DNA of 64,000 nt from UBA1672 sp050633505 (GTDB taxonomy: Bacteria > Pseudomonadota > Alphaproteobacteria > Micavibrionales > Micavibrionaceae): positions 192,667 to 256,666 of the forward strand of contig JBOEGQ010000010.1 of assembly GCA_050633505.1 (NCBI GenBank). The letters run 5' to 3'. Below the pieces are notes generated by a model, which ran no database searches, was not told the origin of the DNA, and saw only the letters and a program-made list of their open reading frames with translations. The translations under genes and the position numbers were made by a program. Shown here piece after piece: positions 16,749 to 24,714 of the stretch (positions are counted from its first letter, which is position 1; each line of letters begins with the position of its first letter).

Positions 16749-17861
16749 TTATTCTGCAGCAATAGCAAATTTTGCATCTTCACGTGGCCATGACTTAAAC
16801 GTCATAAGAGCCTCATCAAGACCGCAAACAGTCGCACTTAAACGTGCACCAACAAGATAAGGGTCTGCATTCGCGCCCGGACGACGGTCTTCAAAATAGC
16901 CATAACCTTTTTGCGCAACCAACTGCGGAATACGGATCGAACAACCACGATCAGCATTACCGGCCTTAAATGTATTGATGTCACATGTCTCATGGTGCCC
17001 GGTCAAACGACGGTCGAGAGCATGACCATAAAGCTTAATGTGCTCCGCATGCTTTTCCGATAGAGCCTTAACAGCAGCAGCAATTGCATCCTTACCTTTT
17101 GCCTTATCACGCGTATCATTTGTTGAGAAGTTAGTATGCATACCCGCACCATTCCAGTCACCTGTAATTGGCTTATTATGTGTTGAAACAGTAACGCCAT
17201 AATCTTCTGCAATACGGTAGAGTAACCAACGAGCAACCCAAGTATGATCTGCCGCCGTCATAACATCAGCAGCTTCTTTTGCATCGCCACGATAGCCAAT
17301 CTGGAATTCCCACTGCCCCGGCATAACTTCCGCATTAATACCATAGAACAACAGGCCGGCTTCAATACATGCTTGTGCATGATCTTCTGCAATATCACGG
17401 CCAAATGCTTCATCCGCACCAACACCACAATAATATGGACCTTGTGGCCCAGGGAAACCTGTTTCAGGCCAACCAAGAGGCTGACGCCCTTTGAAAAGCG
17501 TGTATTCCTGCTCAAACCCTGCCCAAGGATCTTGCTCTGCCGCACCGGCCTCAAGAACCGTACGCAATTGTGCGCGTGAATTTGATTCATGCGGTGTTTC
17601 ATCCGGATTAAAGACCTCAGTCATAACAAGATAATTCCCCTCGCCACGAATTGGATCTTCAACAAAAAAGACTGGTTTTAAAATACAATCAGAGTCATCA
17701 CCTGAGGCCTGATTTGTTGATGAACCATCAAAGCTCCACTCTGGGAAATCTTCAAGTGTCGGGCTATTCCCGACATTAACCACACGCGACTTTGAGCGAA
17801 GGTGGCGTGTAGGCACCGCACCATCAAGCCAAATGTATTCGGCTAAGGTAAATTTAGACAT
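16749..17861 (-). CDS. glnII: Glutamine synthetase, type II (GSII, eukaryote-like)
   Basis: Makes glutamine from glutamate, ammonia and ATP in the cytoplasm. Its 370 residues match GSII (about 330-370) rather than the GSI dodecamer subunit (about 470). The sequence has the GSII hallmarks EYIWLDG, FDGSSTNQA (44-52), WAGFEQEYTLF (about 113-123), GFPGPQGPYYCGVG and NGAGMHTNFST, and ends with an intact beta-grasp/catalytic region (KAGNADRGCSIRIP, GYFEDRRPGANADPY). No adenylylation-site Tyr region of GSI is present. It is monocistronic, ending at a terminator (16682-16721). The upstream gap contains palindromes that may be nitrogen-control sites. In rhizobia and actinomycetes GSII coexists with GSI; whether this genome also has GSI cannot be seen here. 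Confidence 0.95.
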   Translation of the reverse strand: MSKFTLAEYIWLDGAVPTRHLRSKSRVVNVGNSPTLEDFPEWSFDGSSTNQASGDDSDCILKPVFFVEDPIRGEGNYLVMTEVFNPDETPHESNSRAQLRTVLEAGAAEQDPWAGFEQEYTLFKGRQPLGWPETGFPGPQGPYYCGVGADEAFGRDIAEDHAQACIEAGLLFYGINAEVMPGQWEFQIGYRGDAKEAADVMTAADHTWVARWLLYRIAEDYGVTVSTHNKPITGDWNGAGMHTNFSTNDTRDKAKGKDAIAAAVKALSEKHAEHIKLYGHALDRRLTGHHETCDINTFKAGNADRGCSIRIPQLVAQKGYGYFEDRRPGANADPYLVGARLSATVCGLDEALMTFKSWPREDAKFAIAAE

Positions 17862-17937
17862 GTATTTTCTCCATTGTTCAACTAATTATGCTTCGGTGCA
17901 CAATTGCATGGAGGCCGCAGATTAGCAAGCATTTTTT

Positions 17938-17952
17938 GCATGGGAGCCATGC
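17938..17952. promoter_or_regulatory. Palindrome upstream of the GSII gene
   Basis: GCATGG-GAG-CCATGC is a perfect 6+3+6 inverted repeat, 77 bp upstream of the glnII start. It is flanked by further TGCAT / ATGCAA elements (around 17905-17910, 17930-17940 and 17955-17963), so the region is dense in related half-sites. It could be an operator for a nitrogen regulator. I saw no GG-N10-GC sigma-54 element at the right place, and the NtrC consensus does not match well. Confidence 0.35.
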
Positions 17953-18013
17953 TATTTTTGCATAATGGATGGGGATCAGAACAGCGATCAAAGCACTACT
18001 CAATACCCGAGTA

Positions 18014-18622
18014 TTAAGGCACTATAGGTGAATCACTCTGATAATTGATTAGGTGAGCCATAATTTCATCTTCATATTTTAGGACAGTTTCTTTGTCTTC
18101 TTTTGTGACATCTTGAAGAGACTTCATAAAATCTAAGGTCGATTGAAACTGTGCCCTTGATTCAGCAGGAAGCATCGCAAGCATTTGTGGTGATATTCTC
18201 TTTGCCATATCCTTATGACCGGTCTTGGTCGCTGTCGAAGTGGCCGCAAAATGCGTCATCATCACACGGTCCGCATTCTTTGCCCACGCCTCAGCCGTAG
18301 GGAAATGCCGTTTATCATCATAAGAGTATGTCGAAACAATTTCAGTCATACGCTTATAATATGCAGGATGATTTTTCTTTAAATCCTCAACATTATTAAC
18401 ATAAAGTGGCATGTTCTTTTCGACCATATGGAGACGCGGTTTAAAGAAATCCTCAACCCCGTTTTGTTCCATTTCGGCTGCTAAAGGTTCCAAAACCTTT
18501 TGAGATCCCAAAAAAGACCTCACATCATTATCTGTTAACGGGTCATGCTCTTGCGCAAAAGAAGATGTGTTCCACGCACACAAAAAGAACATCCCCAAAA
18601 CCAAAGTTTTTAAAAGGTGCAT
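18014..18622 (-). CDS. Secreted protein of unknown function
   Basis: A 202-residue protein with a signal peptide (TLVLGMFFLCAWNTSSFAQ, cleavage after FAQ near residue 24) and a mostly helical, charged mature part. I recognise no family. The mature part has no Cys and no membrane segment, so it is probably a soluble periplasmic protein. GGGGAAA lies a few nt upstream of ATG 18622. It is 32 bp downstream of rpoD on the same strand and may be read through from the rpoD transcript. There is no sign of recent transfer. Confidence 0.75.
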   Translation of the reverse strand: MHLLKTLVLGMFFLCAWNTSSFAQEHDPLTDNDVRSFLGSQKVLEPLAAEMEQNGVEDFFKPRLHMVEKNMPLYVNNVEDLKKNHPAYYKRMTEIVSTYSYDDKRHFPTAEAWAKNADRVMMTHFAATSTATKTGHKDMAKRISPQMLAMLPAESRAQFQSTLDFMKSLQDVTKEDKETVLKYEDEIMAHLINYQSDSPIVP

Positions 18623-18654
18623 AATAATTTCCCCACTGATATTTGATTTTAACC

Positions 18655-20640
18655 TTAAGTATCCAAGAAGCTACGCAGTTTTCTAGATCGGCTTGGGTGC
18701 TTCAGCTTACGTAGAGCTTTCGCCTCAATCTGACGGATACGCTCACGCGTTACGTTAAATTGCTGCCCCACCTCTTCCAAAGTATGATCTGTGTTCATGC
18801 CGATACCAAAACGCATACGAAGAACGCGCTCTTCACGTGGTGTCAAAGACGCGAGAACACGTGTTGTCGTCTCACGCAAGTTTGAGTGTATCGCACTTTC
18901 CACAGGAAGAATGGCATTTTTATCTTCAATAAAATCCCCCAAAGATGAATCTTCTTCATCTCCGATTGGTGTTTCAAGAGAAACCGGTTCTTTCGCAATT
19001 TTCAATACCTTACGCACCTTATCTAAAGGCATATGTAAACGCTCTGCCAACTCTTCGGGTGTTGGTTCACGACCAATCTCATGCATCATCTGACGTGACG
19101 TACGAACAAGCTTGTTAATCGTCTCAATCATGTGAACAGGAATACGGATTGTACGTGCCTGATCGGCAATCGAACGTGTAATCGCCTGCCTGATCCACCA
19201 TGTTGCATATGTTGAAAACTTATAACCACGACGATATTCAAACTTATCAACCGCCTTCATCAAACCGATATTCCCTTCTTGAATAAGGTCAAGGAATTGT
19301 AGACCACGGTTCGTGTATTTTTTGGCAATGGAAATAACAAGACGCAAGTTTGCTTCAACCATTTCCTTTTTCGCGCGTGCGGCCTCTTTTTCACCCTTTT
19401 GAACAGTACCGACAATACGGCGCCATTCAGAGATCGGAAGCATCGCTTCTTCAGAAATCATGGCAATTTGGTCGCGCATTTTCTGCACCTGTGCACCATG
19501 TTTCTCAACGAACAAAGCCCAGCCCTTACCTTTTAGCCCTTGAACACGTTCAAGCCATGCCGGGTCAAGTTCTGCGCCATAATATTCTTTCAAAAAGTCC
19601 TCACGCTTTACCTTGCAACCAACCGCAAAGCGCATGATCTTACCTTCAATATTCACCAATTCACGGTTCACACCGTATAATCGATCGATAAGCTGCTCAA
19701 TCCGTGCATTATTGAAATGCACATCATTCATATAGGACACCATATCGTCCTTCAGCTTATTATATTTCTTATCCGTTGCAGCAGCAGGTTCCTCACCTTT
19801 TTGAAGAGAACCTAAGCGCTCTTGCTGAACCTTTTGCATTTTCTTATATGTTTTTTCGATATTCGCGAAAATTTCGAAGACCTGTGGAGCGAGCTCTTCC
19901 TCCATTACAGATAAAGAAACATTACCTTCTTCATCACCGTCTTCAGATTCAGAGTTGGCTTCTCCATCCCCATCCCCATCTATGGGAACTTCATCACCTT
20001 CCTCTTCACTTTCACTTTCTTCGTTCTCTTCTGCCCCATCTTCGCCAAGTTCGGCCTCATCGCCTTCTTCAACTTCGGGTCCCTTGTTATAAGTTGCGTC
20101 CAGATCAATAACTTCACGAAGAAGAATATCACCTTCCTGCAATGCCTTATACCAAGCAATAAGAGATTCAATTGCCAACGGGCTTTCACACATACCACCG
20201 ATCATCATCTCACGACCGGCTTCTATACGCTTTGCAATCGCGATTTCGCCTTCACGAGATAAAAGCTCTACTGCGCCCATTTCACGTAAATACATCCGCA
20301 CAGGATCATCAGTACGCCCTGTATCATCGTCGGCAATGTTACCACCCGATTCGTATTCACTATCACTATCTGAACTTTCCTCTTTTGCATCAGAGGCGCT
20401 GTCATCTTCACTTTCTACCAGTTGTATACCGATATCCGATAACGCCGCCATGGCATCTTCGATCTGTTCAGATGAAAAATCTTTTGCCGGTAAAGCCTTG
20501 TTAAAAGCATCATAGGTAACAACCCCTTTTGCCTTTCCTTCGCTTACCAACTTTTTAATCACATCAGCCATAGATCCTTTTGAGATCGAAGCTTGACCAT
20601 CTTCGTTTTGTTTGTCACTCACAGCAGCATTTCCAACCAT
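18655..20640 (-). CDS. rpoD: RNA polymerase primary sigma factor RpoD (sigma-70)
   Basis: The housekeeping sigma factor. From ATG 20640 it has 661 residues: region 1.1 (about 10-75), region 1.2 (DPVRMYLREMGAVELLSREGE), then an insert (about 185-245) very rich in Glu, Asp and Gly, region 2 (NLRLVISIAKKYTNRGLQF, FSTYATWWIRQAITR), region 3 (IRIPVHMIETINKL) and region 4 (LTPREERVLRMRFGIG, VTRERIRQIEAKALRKL). ATG 20640 is preferred over GTG 20652 because AGGTG lies 9 nt before it, while the GTG has none. It follows dnaG, the usual macromolecular-synthesis operon order. The long acidic non-conserved region is typical of alphaproteobacterial RpoD, though unusually acidic here. Confidence 0.97.
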   Translation of the reverse strand: MVGNAAVSDKQNEDGQASISKGSMADVIKKLVSEGKAKGVVTYDAFNKALPAKDFSSEQIEDAMAALSDIGIQLVESEDDSASDAKEESSDSDSEYESGGNIADDDTGRTDDPVRMYLREMGAVELLSREGEIAIAKRIEAGREMMIGGMCESPLAIESLIAWYKALQEGDILLREVIDLDATYNKGPEVEEGDEAELGEDGAEENEESESEEEGDEVPIDGDGDGEANSESEDGDEEGNVSLSVMEEELAPQVFEIFANIEKTYKKMQKVQQERLGSLQKGEEPAAATDKKYNKLKDDMVSYMNDVHFNNARIEQLIDRLYGVNRELVNIEGKIMRFAVGCKVKREDFLKEYYGAELDPAWLERVQGLKGKGWALFVEKHGAQVQKMRDQIAMISEEAMLPISEWRRIVGTVQKGEKEAARAKKEMVEANLRLVISIAKKYTNRGLQFLDLIQEGNIGLMKAVDKFEYRRGYKFSTYATWWIRQAITRSIADQARTIRIPVHMIETINKLVRTSRQMMHEIGREPTPEELAERLHMPLDKVRKVLKIAKEPVSLETPIGDEEDSSLGDFIEDKNAILPVESAIHSNLRETTTRVLASLTPREERVLRMRFGIGMNTDHTLEEVGQQFNVTRERIRQIEAKALRKLKHPSRSRKLRSFLDT

Positions 20641-20742
20641 GTTCTTCGGCACCTATTTCAAACCGGTTAATGATAATCTTAAATTAAATGAATTTCAAAG
20701 CGTCATACTATTCCCTACGATTTTGTCCTAAAAAAATTGTAA

Positions 20743-22590
20743 TCACACGTCGTCACTTTGTTCCTTACTTGAAAGAATAGTCCTTAGCTTTTCTTCTTCT
20801 TCCTCACTGGAATCCAAATATGCACGTTTCCACCCATTTTGTATTTCTTCTTCCAGTCCGGCAGCATTTCCATCATTCCAATATTCAAGCCATTTGCTTT
20901 GAACATCCTCTTCCTTCGCGGACGGAGAACAAAAAGATGCGTGAACATATACAGATTCTCTGCAAATGTCACCTATTTCTTGTGCATAACCCGCATTTTC
21001 CAGATATTCGATCACATTTTCATGCTGCGCCTGTGGGTTTTCAGATAAAAATCCCATTACGGTTTGCCTGATATTCTCAAGCTCAGACACATTAAACAGC
21101 ACAGATGCCAATGTTTCTTCAACACCATCAAATATATGTGGATGGTTAATAAGTGCAGCCAGCAAAACACGAGGGAAAAGCCCTCTGGTATGGTTTTTCG
21201 GGCGTGATGGTCGTGGTGGAACCATCCCCCCCCGATTCTGGTTGTAATTTTGCCTTGATTTATTATAGCCGAATGACTTTCTGGCAAAGAATGTTTGAGA
21301 GACTTTATCCTTGAGTAACGCACGGTAGTGCACCTGGACATCTTTATCCGATACGCGTGCAACTTCATTTTCTAACAGGCGAATCACCCCTGCGCGCATC
21401 TCTGGGGTTCTGAAATCCTTGCCCTGTACATGGGTGTTCCAAATAAAATCAAACAGAGGCGTCGCATGCGATATTATCTTTTGCAAGCCTTTTACACCCG
21501 ACGACTTTATAAGACTGTCAGGATCTTCTCCTTCCGGCATAAATGCAAAGCTAACACTCTTTCCCGGGGCAAGTAACGGCAACGCGCGATCACAAACACG
21601 TTGCGCAGCCTTACGACCGGCATTATCACCGTCAAAGCATAAAACCGAGACCTTGTTGAAATCTGTTATCATCTGCCACATAGATAAAATTTGTTCTTCT
21701 GTAACAGCCGTTCCCATAGGCGCAAGCGCCCCCCGAATCCCTGCCTGCGCACAGGCAATAACATCCATATACCCCTCAACCAAAATAACCGGCATCCCTT
21801 CAGCCGCCGCGCGACGTGCTGTTGGCTCTCCATAAAGCATCTTACCCTTATGAAATAAAACGGTTTCCGAGGAATTAATATATTTAGGGGGTTTAAAATC
21901 GCTACGCTGTGGTGGTCTTAAATGTTCGGGTAATATGCGTCCACCAAATGCAACCGTACGTCCGCGCCTGTCCGGCACCGGAAAAATAACACGATCTCTA
22001 AAGAAAACATATGGATCGCCCCCTCTTGTCGAGGGCTTTAACACCCCGACCTTAATCATATCCTTGTCAGAATAACCACGCTCTAACAGAAACTTTCGCA
22101 AAGCCTGCCCGTCATCCGGTGCAAAACCAACACGAAATTCTGCCAATGTCTCTTTTGATAAACCGCGCTCCAGAAGATAAGACAACGCATCGTGGTTCTG
22201 TGGTTGTTGTAGAGTTGCTTCAAAAAACGCAGTGGCATCTTCCAACAACTGATAAAGATCTTTTTCCTGCTTAAACTTCTCCGCTTCTTGAGGAGTGGGC
22301 TTTGGTACTTGCATACCTGCCTCTGCCGCCAAGCTTTCAAGCGCATCCATAAAACCGATATTATCGTGTTCCATCACAAATTTGATAACATCCCCATGCG
22401 CCCCACAGCCAAAACAATGGTAAAATTGCTTATCATCATTAATGGTGAAAGATGGTGTTTTTTCGTGGTGAAATGGACAGCATGCCTTAAATTCACGACC
22501 CGCGCGCGTAACGCGAACACGCCGCCCGATGATTTCGGACAAACTCAGGCGATTGCGCAACTCGTCAAGAAAGCGTGGACTAACGGACAT
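20743..22590 (-). CDS. dnaG: DNA primase DnaG
   Basis: Synthesises RNA primers at the replication fork. It has 615 residues with an N-terminal CHC2 zinc finger (CPFHHEKTPSF, then HCFGCGAHGDVIKF, about 37-70), the primase core with a Toprim domain (ILVEGYMDVIACAQAG, LCFDGDNAGRKAAQR), and a C-terminal DnaB-interacting domain from about residue 440. A low-complexity linker (NKSRQNYNQNRGGMVPPRPSR) precedes that last domain. The ATG at 22590 agrees with the family N-terminus. It is followed by rpoD at about 100 bp. Confidence 0.97.
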   Translation of the reverse strand: MSVSPRFLDELRNRLSLSEIIGRRVRVTRAGREFKACCPFHHEKTPSFTINDDKQFYHCFGCGAHGDVIKFVMEHDNIGFMDALESLAAEAGMQVPKPTPQEAEKFKQEKDLYQLLEDATAFFEATLQQPQNHDALSYLLERGLSKETLAEFRVGFAPDDGQALRKFLLERGYSDKDMIKVGVLKPSTRGGDPYVFFRDRVIFPVPDRRGRTVAFGGRILPEHLRPPQRSDFKPPKYINSSETVLFHKGKMLYGEPTARRAAAEGMPVILVEGYMDVIACAQAGIRGALAPMGTAVTEEQILSMWQMITDFNKVSVLCFDGDNAGRKAAQRVCDRALPLLAPGKSVSFAFMPEGEDPDSLIKSSGVKGLQKIISHATPLFDFIWNTHVQGKDFRTPEMRAGVIRLLENEVARVSDKDVQVHYRALLKDKVSQTFFARKSFGYNKSRQNYNQNRGGMVPPRPSRPKNHTRGLFPRVLLAALINHPHIFDGVEETLASVLFNVSELENIRQTVMGFLSENPQAQHENVIEYLENAGYAQEIGDICRESVYVHASFCSPSAKEEDVQSKWLEYWNDGNAAGLEEEIQNGWKRAYLDSSEEEEEKLRTILSSKEQSDDV

Positions 22591-22731
22591 GCATATCTAT
22601 TAACAAAACTACAATTCATACGCCAGAGTAAAGAACGCAAAAACCTTAGTATTTCCTTAACATTGGCATATTTCCTTCAAAATAATACAAAAAAAATGAC
22701 TTTGAAATTTGCATTATCATTTCGAAAGGCG

Positions 22732-22737
22732 TATATT
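22732..22737 (+). promoter_or_regulatory. Possible -10 element upstream of the 39-codon ORF
   Basis: TATATT with TTGCAT 17 bp upstream (22709-22714). The -35 match is poor (3 of 6), so this is only a candidate. It lies 63 bp before the small ORF, in the 394-bp gap between dnaG and yqeY. Confidence 0.25.
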
Positions 22738-22799
22738 AGGTTAAATGAATTTGCGATAATACAGGTTGGGAAGCCTAGCAAAAAATCAGGAGATACGAT

Positions 22800-22919
22800 A
22801 TGCCAGATATATTCTCTAAAGACTGTAAAGTAACAGTTATAGAATATGGAGAAAATTGTAGTTCATTCCCGCTTTGGGATAACTTAAAACAAAAAGTAAT
22901 GTCACTGTTTAAGAAATAA
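22800..22919 (+). CDS. Small unannotated ORF, 39 codons, hypothetical peptide
   Basis: Starts MPDIFSKDCKVTVIEYGENC and ends in the basic KQKVMSLFKK. It has an excellent Shine-Dalgarno (AGGAGA at 22788-22793, 6 nt before the ATG), and its stop codon is 4 nt before a strong intrinsic terminator on the same strand. That start-signal and terminator pairing is good evidence for a real transcription and translation unit. The peptide has two Cys 10 residues apart and no membrane segment. I recognise no family. It is opposite in direction to dnaG and convergent with yqeY. Confidence 0.6.
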   Translation: MPDIFSKDCKVTVIEYGENCSSFPLWDNLKQKVMSLFKK

Positions 22920-22923
22920 AAGA

Positions 22924-22949
22924 AACCCGCAATCACAGCGGGTTTTTTT
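22924..22949. terminator. Strong intrinsic terminator, probably bidirectional
   Basis: AACCCGC (22924-22930), loop AATCACA, GCGGGTT (22938-22944), then a T-run to 22949 on the plus strand. On the minus strand the same stem is followed by TCTTTTATTTC, so it can also end the yqeY transcript, whose stop codon lies 35 bp away. Confidence 0.92.
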
Positions 22950-22984
22950 ATATTTAGCCTGATAAGCCTAATAATAGATTTTAT

Positions 22985-23443
22985 CTACGCCAATTTTGAC
23001 TTCGCAATCGCGCCTGCCTTACCCATATCGACTTGTCCGGCATACTTTCCTTTTAAAACGCCCATAATACGCCCCATATCCTTAACCGATTCGGCTCCTG
23101 TCTCTGAAATAAGCCGATCAACAAGTTCACCCACCTCATCTTCAGAAAGCTGTTTTGGCAGGAATGAACGAATAATATCGATCTCTGCCTCTTCTCGCTC
23201 GGCCAGATCATCACGCCCTGCCTCACTATACGTTCTGGATGATTCTTGGCGTTGCTTTATCATCGACTGTAGCATCAATAAAATCTCGCCATCACTGACT
23301 CCTTCAGCGCCGCCTTTCTCTCGTACAGCGATATCCCGATCTTTCAACGCGGTGATAATTAGACGAATAGTTGACAAGGCAACTTGCTCTTTGTTTTTAA
23401 GTGCTGCTTTAAGCGCTGCACTAAATTCTTCTCTTTTATCCAT
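22985..23443 (-). CDS. yqeY: GatB/YqeY domain protein
   Basis: A 152-residue protein of the YqeY family, which resembles the C-terminal domain of GatB and is thought to interact with tRNA or amidotransferase. Family features are ALKNKEQVALSTIRLIITALK, the central Q/R-rich helix (MIKQRQESSRTYSEAGRDDLAE), EIDIIRSFLPKQLSEDE and the C-terminal MGRIMGVLKGKYAGQVDMGK. Full length. It is divergent from carA with an 88-bp gap, the order found in many alphaproteobacteria, and its transcript ends at the terminator 22924-22949. Confidence 0.94.
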   Translation of the reverse strand: MDKREEFSAALKAALKNKEQVALSTIRLIITALKDRDIAVREKGGAEGVSDGEILLMLQSMIKQRQESSRTYSEAGRDDLAEREEAEIDIIRSFLPKQLSEDEVGELVDRLISETGAESVKDMGRIMGVLKGKYAGQVDMGKAGAIAKSKLA

Positions 23444-23531
23444 TTTTTACTTTTCTTTTCCTCAAAAACATATTAGAAGCTGTGTCTCTAGCAGGTCATG
23501 CGTTCATGTAAAGTGCTGGAGCAAAAATTAA

Positions 23532-24710
23532 ATGTCCAAAATTTCTAATATAAAACGCCCCCCTAATGCAACGGCTGTTATTATTTTATCTGACGGAACC
23601 GTGTTTTGGGGACATGGTATCGGCGCACAAACACATTCAGTTGGTGAGGTCTGTTTTAATACCTCAATGACGGGATATCAAGAGATCCTAACAGATCCCA
23701 GTTACGCCGGACAAATTATCACATTCACATTTCCACATATCGGTAATGTCGGTACAAATAGTGAAGATATCGAAACGGTAACACCAAAAGCACGCGGACT
23801 TATCATTCGCGAAGATATTACAACCCCATCAAACTGGCGTGCGAACAAGCACTTCAATGATTGGTTAATCTCTAATAACCTGGTTGGAATTTCAGGTATA
23901 GATACGCGCGCACTGACAAAACGTATCCGCGATATCGGCGCACCAAACGGAATTATCGCACATAATGCTGACGGTGATTTTGACCTTGATGCCCTATACG
24001 AAGAAGCAAAGAACTGGAGCGGCCTTGAAGGCATGGACTTGGCAAAAGACGTTTCATGTACGCAAAGCTATCAATGGGATGAAGCCTTATGGACACGTGA
24101 AGACGGCTATAAAAAGCAAGAAAACCCATCGCATAAAGTCGTTGCCGTTGATTTTGGCGCAAAACAAAATATCCTAAGATGTCTGGCCGACGCAGGGTGC
24201 GCTGTAACAGTTGTACCGGCAAATAGCACTGCAGAAGACATTCTGGCTCACAAACCTGATGGTGTATTCCTATCAAACGGCCCGGGAGATCCATCAGCAA
24301 CAGGTGCTTATGCGGTTCCGATGATTAAAGAACTTTTGGATAAGGACATGCCGATATTCGGTATCTGCCTTGGGCACCAGCTTCTCTCTCTCGCATTGGG
24401 CTGCAAAACCCGTAAAATGCACCTTGGTCACCGTGGCGCGAACCAACCTGTTAAAGACCTTTCAACAAACAAGGTTGAAATCACATCGCAGAATCATGGT
24501 TTTGAAGTCATTGCGGAAGATCTGCCGCAAAATGTAGAGGCCTCACATATCAGTCTGTTTGATGGATCGAACGAAGGGATCAAGGCAAACGATAAACCGG
24601 CATTTTCGGTACAATATCACCCCGAAGCCTCCCCCGGACCGCAAGACAGCCATTATTTATTCCATCGTTTTGTTGAGATGATTGACGCAACCAAAAAAGC
24701 AAGAGCGTAA
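23532..24710 (+). CDS. carA: Carbamoyl-phosphate synthase small subunit
   Basis: The glutaminase subunit that supplies ammonia for carbamoyl phosphate, feeding arginine and pyrimidine synthesis. Its 392 residues have the small-chain N-terminal domain (LSDGTVFWGHGIGA, FNTSMTGYQEILTDPSYAGQI) and a class I glutamine amidotransferase domain. The nucleophile Cys lies in FGICLGHQLLSLALG, and the catalytic His and Glu in VQYHPEASPGP. GGAG lies about 10 nt before ATG 23532. It is co-directional with carB, 4 bp downstream. Confidence 0.98.
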   Translation: MSKISNIKRPPNATAVIILSDGTVFWGHGIGAQTHSVGEVCFNTSMTGYQEILTDPSYAGQIITFTFPHIGNVGTNSEDIETVTPKARGLIIREDITTPSNWRANKHFNDWLISNNLVGISGIDTRALTKRIRDIGAPNGIIAHNADGDFDLDALYEEAKNWSGLEGMDLAKDVSCTQSYQWDEALWTREDGYKKQENPSHKVVAVDFGAKQNILRCLADAGCAVTVVPANSTAEDILAHKPDGVFLSNGPGDPSATGAYAVPMIKELLDKDMPIFGICLGHQLLSLALGCKTRKMHLGHRGANQPVKDLSTNKVEITSQNHGFEVIAEDLPQNVEASHISLFDGSNEGIKANDKPAFSVQYHPEASPGPQDSHYLFHRFVEMIDATKKARA

Positions 24711-24714
24711 CGAC

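Noticed and set aside
17862..18013. Sigma-54 promoter for glnII
   Set aside because: Searched for GG-N10-GC with TGGCA/TTGC context on the minus strand; the candidates had the wrong spacing.
22288..22833. Plus-strand frame across the dnaG start
   Set aside because: Most of it is antisense to the conserved dnaG zinc-finger region. The real small ORF nearby is at 22800-22919 in another frame.
24682..24714. Earlier TTG start for carB
   Set aside because: It lies inside carA and would add 11 non-conserved residues. ATG 24715 gives the family N-terminus.
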